Positions 6,191 through 7,309 of a stretch of 7,309 bases of DNA are shown here, in pieces. The translations under genes and the position numbers were made by a program. The stretch lies in assembly GCA_045647345.1 (NCBI GenBank), contig JAZRMG010000131.1, positions 1 to 7,309 of the forward strand, in the 5' to 3' direction. Below the pieces are notes generated by a model that was not told the DNA's origin, ran no database searches, and worked only from the letters and a program-made list of their open reading frames with translations. The stretch comes from UBA1189 sp045647345 (GTDB lineage Bacteria; Bacteroidota; Bacteroidia; Bacteroidales; Bacteroidaceae). Each line of letters begins with the position of its first letter. Position 1 is the first letter of the stretch.

Positions 6191-6218
6191 AGAGATTCTT
6201 CACTACGTTCAGAATGAC
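6191..6218 (-). repeat. Covarying hairpin repeat, copy 4 (right end of the GIY-YIG unit)
   Basis: Read on the minus strand from GTCAT at 6218. The stem is ATTCT with AGAAT (plus positions 6211-6215 and 6195-6199), and the loop GAACGTAGTGA has GA at both ends and an inner AC/GT step around GTA. It lies 20 bp downstream of the araD stop and 15 bp upstream of the GIY-YIG start. On the operon RNA it would form a hairpin between the two genes, but no U-run follows, so it is not a classical terminator. Confidence 0.85.
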
Positions 6219-6238
6219 ACAATGTGAATTCAGAGACA

Positions 6239-6940
6239 TCAATGTTTCTGTCCTTTCTGACCATAGTAAGCATTAGGGCCATGCTTGCGGTTGTAGTGCT
6301 TCTCTACGAGGAGCGGGTTCATTGTGGTCTCAGGATTGAGCGTGAATGCGATGTAAGCCATCTTGGCGCACTGCTCCATCACCTTGGCGTTGTATACGGC
6401 GTTGGCCGGACTTGTACCCCATGAGAAGGGACCATGGTTCTTTACCAATACGCCGGGTGTGTGGTCGGGGTTGATGCCCTCGAAGCGCTTTACGATGACG
6501 TTACCTGTCTCGAGCTCGTAGTCGCCCTCTACCTCCTCCTTGGTCATAGCCTCGGTGCAGGGGATATCCTTGTAGAAGTAGTCGGCGTGTGTGGTGCCGA
6601 TGTTGGGGATATCCTTACCAGCCTGTGCCCAAGCGGTAGCAAAGGTAGAGTGGGTGTGTACTACACCTTGTATATTGGGGAAGGCACGGTAGAGCACGAG
6701 GTGAGTGGGAGTATCTGACGAGGGATTGAGGTCGCCCTCTACTACTTCACCTGTGTGGAGGTCTACCACTACCATATCTGATGCCTTCATGTCGTCGTAG
6801 CTCACGCCGCTGGGCTTGATGACTACAAGACCTTTCTCACGGTCGATACCTGACACGTTGCCCCAGGTGAAGATTACCAAGCCCTGTTTCACAAGGTCGA
6901 GGTTGGCTTGGAATACCTTTTGTTTGAGTTCTTCTAACAT
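6239..6940 (-). CDS. araD: L-ribulose-5-phosphate 4-epimerase
   Basis: A 233-residue class II aldolase-family enzyme converting L-ribulose 5-phosphate to D-xylulose 5-phosphate in the cytosol; E. coli AraD has 231 residues. Nearly all functional residues keep E. coli numbering: Asp76 (SSDTPTH), zinc ligands His95 and His97 (VVHTHS) and His169 (KNHGPF), the catalytic Asp120 (THAD), and a Tyr near 225-226 in the C-terminal AYYGQK. Substrate-binding segments GNVSGID (27-33) and KPSGVSYDDM (42-51) are also present. The start at 6940 gives the standard MLEELKQKVF beginning. It is the first complete gene after the araR-like tail, separated from it by 247 bp of repeat-rich DNA, and is followed by the GIY-YIG unit where araA might be expected. 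Intact, with the same codon bias as araA. Confidence 0.98.
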   Translation of the reverse strand: MLEELKQKVFQANLDLVKQGLVIFTWGNVSGIDREKGLVVIKPSGVSYDDMKASDMVVVDLHTGEVVEGDLNPSSDTPTHLVLYRAFPNIQGVVHTHSTFATAWAQAGKDIPNIGTTHADYFYKDIPCTEAMTKEEVEGDYELETGNVIVKRFEGINPDHTPGVLVKNHGPFSWGTSPANAVYNAKVMEQCAKMAYIAFTLNPETTMNPLLVEKHYNRKHGPNAYYGQKGQKH

Positions 6941-6965
6941 AATGGTTGCTTTTGTTGTGAGTTAT

Positions 6966-7157
6966 AGTAGTTAAAGGGAGCCATTTGTTAGTGGAGTTAT
7001 AGGAAGTTAAAGGAAGATATTACTCGCTTCGCTCGTTAGGGGAGATAAAGGCCAATAGTTTGTACGCGATGTACTTACATTTGGCATTTAACTCCTTTTA
7101 TATCCTTTTAACTCCATTTGTCTCCATAAACTATCTCCATTTAACTCCTTTTATCTT
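6966..7157. repeat. Large imperfect palindromic repeat, copy II (araD-araR spacer)
   Basis: Second copy of the element seen at 3768-3993. The left arm (about 6966-7020) carries GTTAAAGGGAG and GGAAGTTAAAGGAAGATA words. The core (7025-7095) starts CGCTTCGCTC and includes GGGAGATAAAGGCCAATAG and ACATTTGGCATTTAACTCC. The right arm (7096-7157) carries AACTCCATTTG and CTCCATTTAACTCC words. The core aligns with copy I over about 70 bp with only a few substitutions and small indels, while the arms match in style and not base for base. No ORF or TAnnTTTG promoter is seen. It occupies most of the araD upstream region. Confidence 0.85.
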
Positions 7158-7168
7158 TATATTAATAG

Positions 7169-7188
7169 ATGTACGCGCGTGCGCGCAT
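7169..7188. other. Alternating purine-pyrimidine tract (Z-DNA-prone)
   Basis: Twenty consecutive bases strictly alternate purine and pyrimidine, including two CGCGCG-like blocks joined by TG (ACGCGCGTGCGCGC). This is the sequence type most prone to left-handed Z-DNA under negative supercoiling, and it is also partly self-complementary. It reaches the last bases of the araR-like stop codon and stands out sharply from its AT-rich surroundings. Confidence 0.6.
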
Positions 7189-7309
7189 TATAATCTAAAC
7201 TTCAGTGAATCCTGATATTTTGCTATGTTGAACTTGTAGAGTGCCGCTCCGCGACGCGATGTGACCTTGTCGATGAGTTCGGTCTTCTCTATATAGTCCA
7301 TTTCAGCAA
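7188..7309 (-). CDS. NUDIX-family AraR-like arabinose regulator, C-terminal end (partial)
   Basis: The last 40 codons of a minus-strand gene that enters from the right edge and stops with TAA (plus positions 7188-7190). The peptide contains MDYIEKTELIDKVTSRRGAA followed by LYKFN. A C-terminus of the form SRRGAxLYxFN is what I know from Bacteroidetes NUDIX-related proteins with a C-terminal winged helix, including the L-arabinose regulator AraR described in Bacteroides thetaiotaomicron. The NUDIX domain itself is outside the window, so the family cannot be checked here. Position next to araD on the same strand supports an arabinose-responsive repressor role. It could lead the same transcript as araD; the 247-bp spacer holds no recognisable promoter. 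Confidence 0.65.
   Translation of the reverse strand, partial: AEMDYIEKTELIDKVTSRRGAALYKFNIAKYQDSLKFRL

Larger units (their letters stand above)
5809..6218. mobile_element. Candidate element: GIY-YIG gene between inverted hairpin repeats
   Basis: A 410-bp unit bounded by hairpin copies 3 (+) and 4 (-), whose GTCAT ends point outward. One extra base pair of symmetry lies just outside (TGTCAT...ATGACA). Between them is a single small GIY-YIG nuclease gene on the minus strand. It sits in the middle of an otherwise coherent arabinose cluster, where such a gene has no metabolic role. No target-site duplication is evident at the flanks. The boundaries are my inference from the repeats; the nuclease might instead be a resident gene with repeats placed around it. 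Confidence 0.45.

Noticed and set aside
6191..6218. Hairpin copy 4 as an intrinsic terminator of araD
   Set aside because: The stem is only 5 bp with an 11-nt loop and is not followed by a T-run on the minus strand.

Overview
The window looks like a Bacteroidales chromosome, probably Prevotella or a close relative. This is inferred from: a type III glutamine synthetase tail, a DUF1573 secreted protein, an arabinose cluster ending in what looks like a NUDIX-type regulator, a promoter of the Bacteroidetes TTG-N20-TAnnTTTG form, no clear Shine-Dalgarno sequences, and repeat-rich spacers. I ran no database search; family calls rest on motifs and residues visible in the translations.

Layout. Positions 2-139 (+) hold the last codons of a probable glnN. 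A secreted GH29 alpha-L-fucosidase follows at 167-1486 (+). It converges, with a 13-bp gap, on a small DUF1573 protein (1500-1979, -), which has its own promoter at 2010-2040. A perfect 30-bp palindrome (2099-2128) marks the end of the next transcription unit. From there to the right edge every gene is on the minus strand. In transcription order they are: the tail of a NUDIX AraR-like regulator (7188-7309), araD (6239-6940), a small GIY-YIG nuclease (5876-6175), araA (4010-5545) and an FGGY sugar kinase that probably serves as L-ribulokinase (2150-3748). AraA, the kinase and AraD would convert L-arabinose to L-ribulose, then L-ribulose 5-phosphate, then D-xylulose 5-phosphate. No transporter is in view.

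The genes are ordinary; the spacers are not. All three spacers of the arabinose cluster carry repeats. The araR-araD and araA-kinase spacers (about 250 bp each) carry two related copies of a large imperfect palindrome. Its left arm is made of GGAGTTAAA-like units, its right arm of CTCCATTTA-like units, and its core is a conserved stretch of about 70 bp. The araD-araA spacer carries four copies of a different short hairpin repeat. The four outer stems differ in sequence but stay paired (ATATC/GATAT, ATCCC/GGGAT, ATCCT/AGGAT, ATTCT/AGAAT), which is compensatory change visible inside this window. Two of these copies, inverted, bracket the GIY-YIG gene, and the other two form an inverted pair with no gene between them. 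The best candidate for an undescribed system is therefore a compact GIY-YIG nuclease unit with covarying hairpin ends, sitting inside an arabinose operon. Mobility is inferred and not shown by this sequence.
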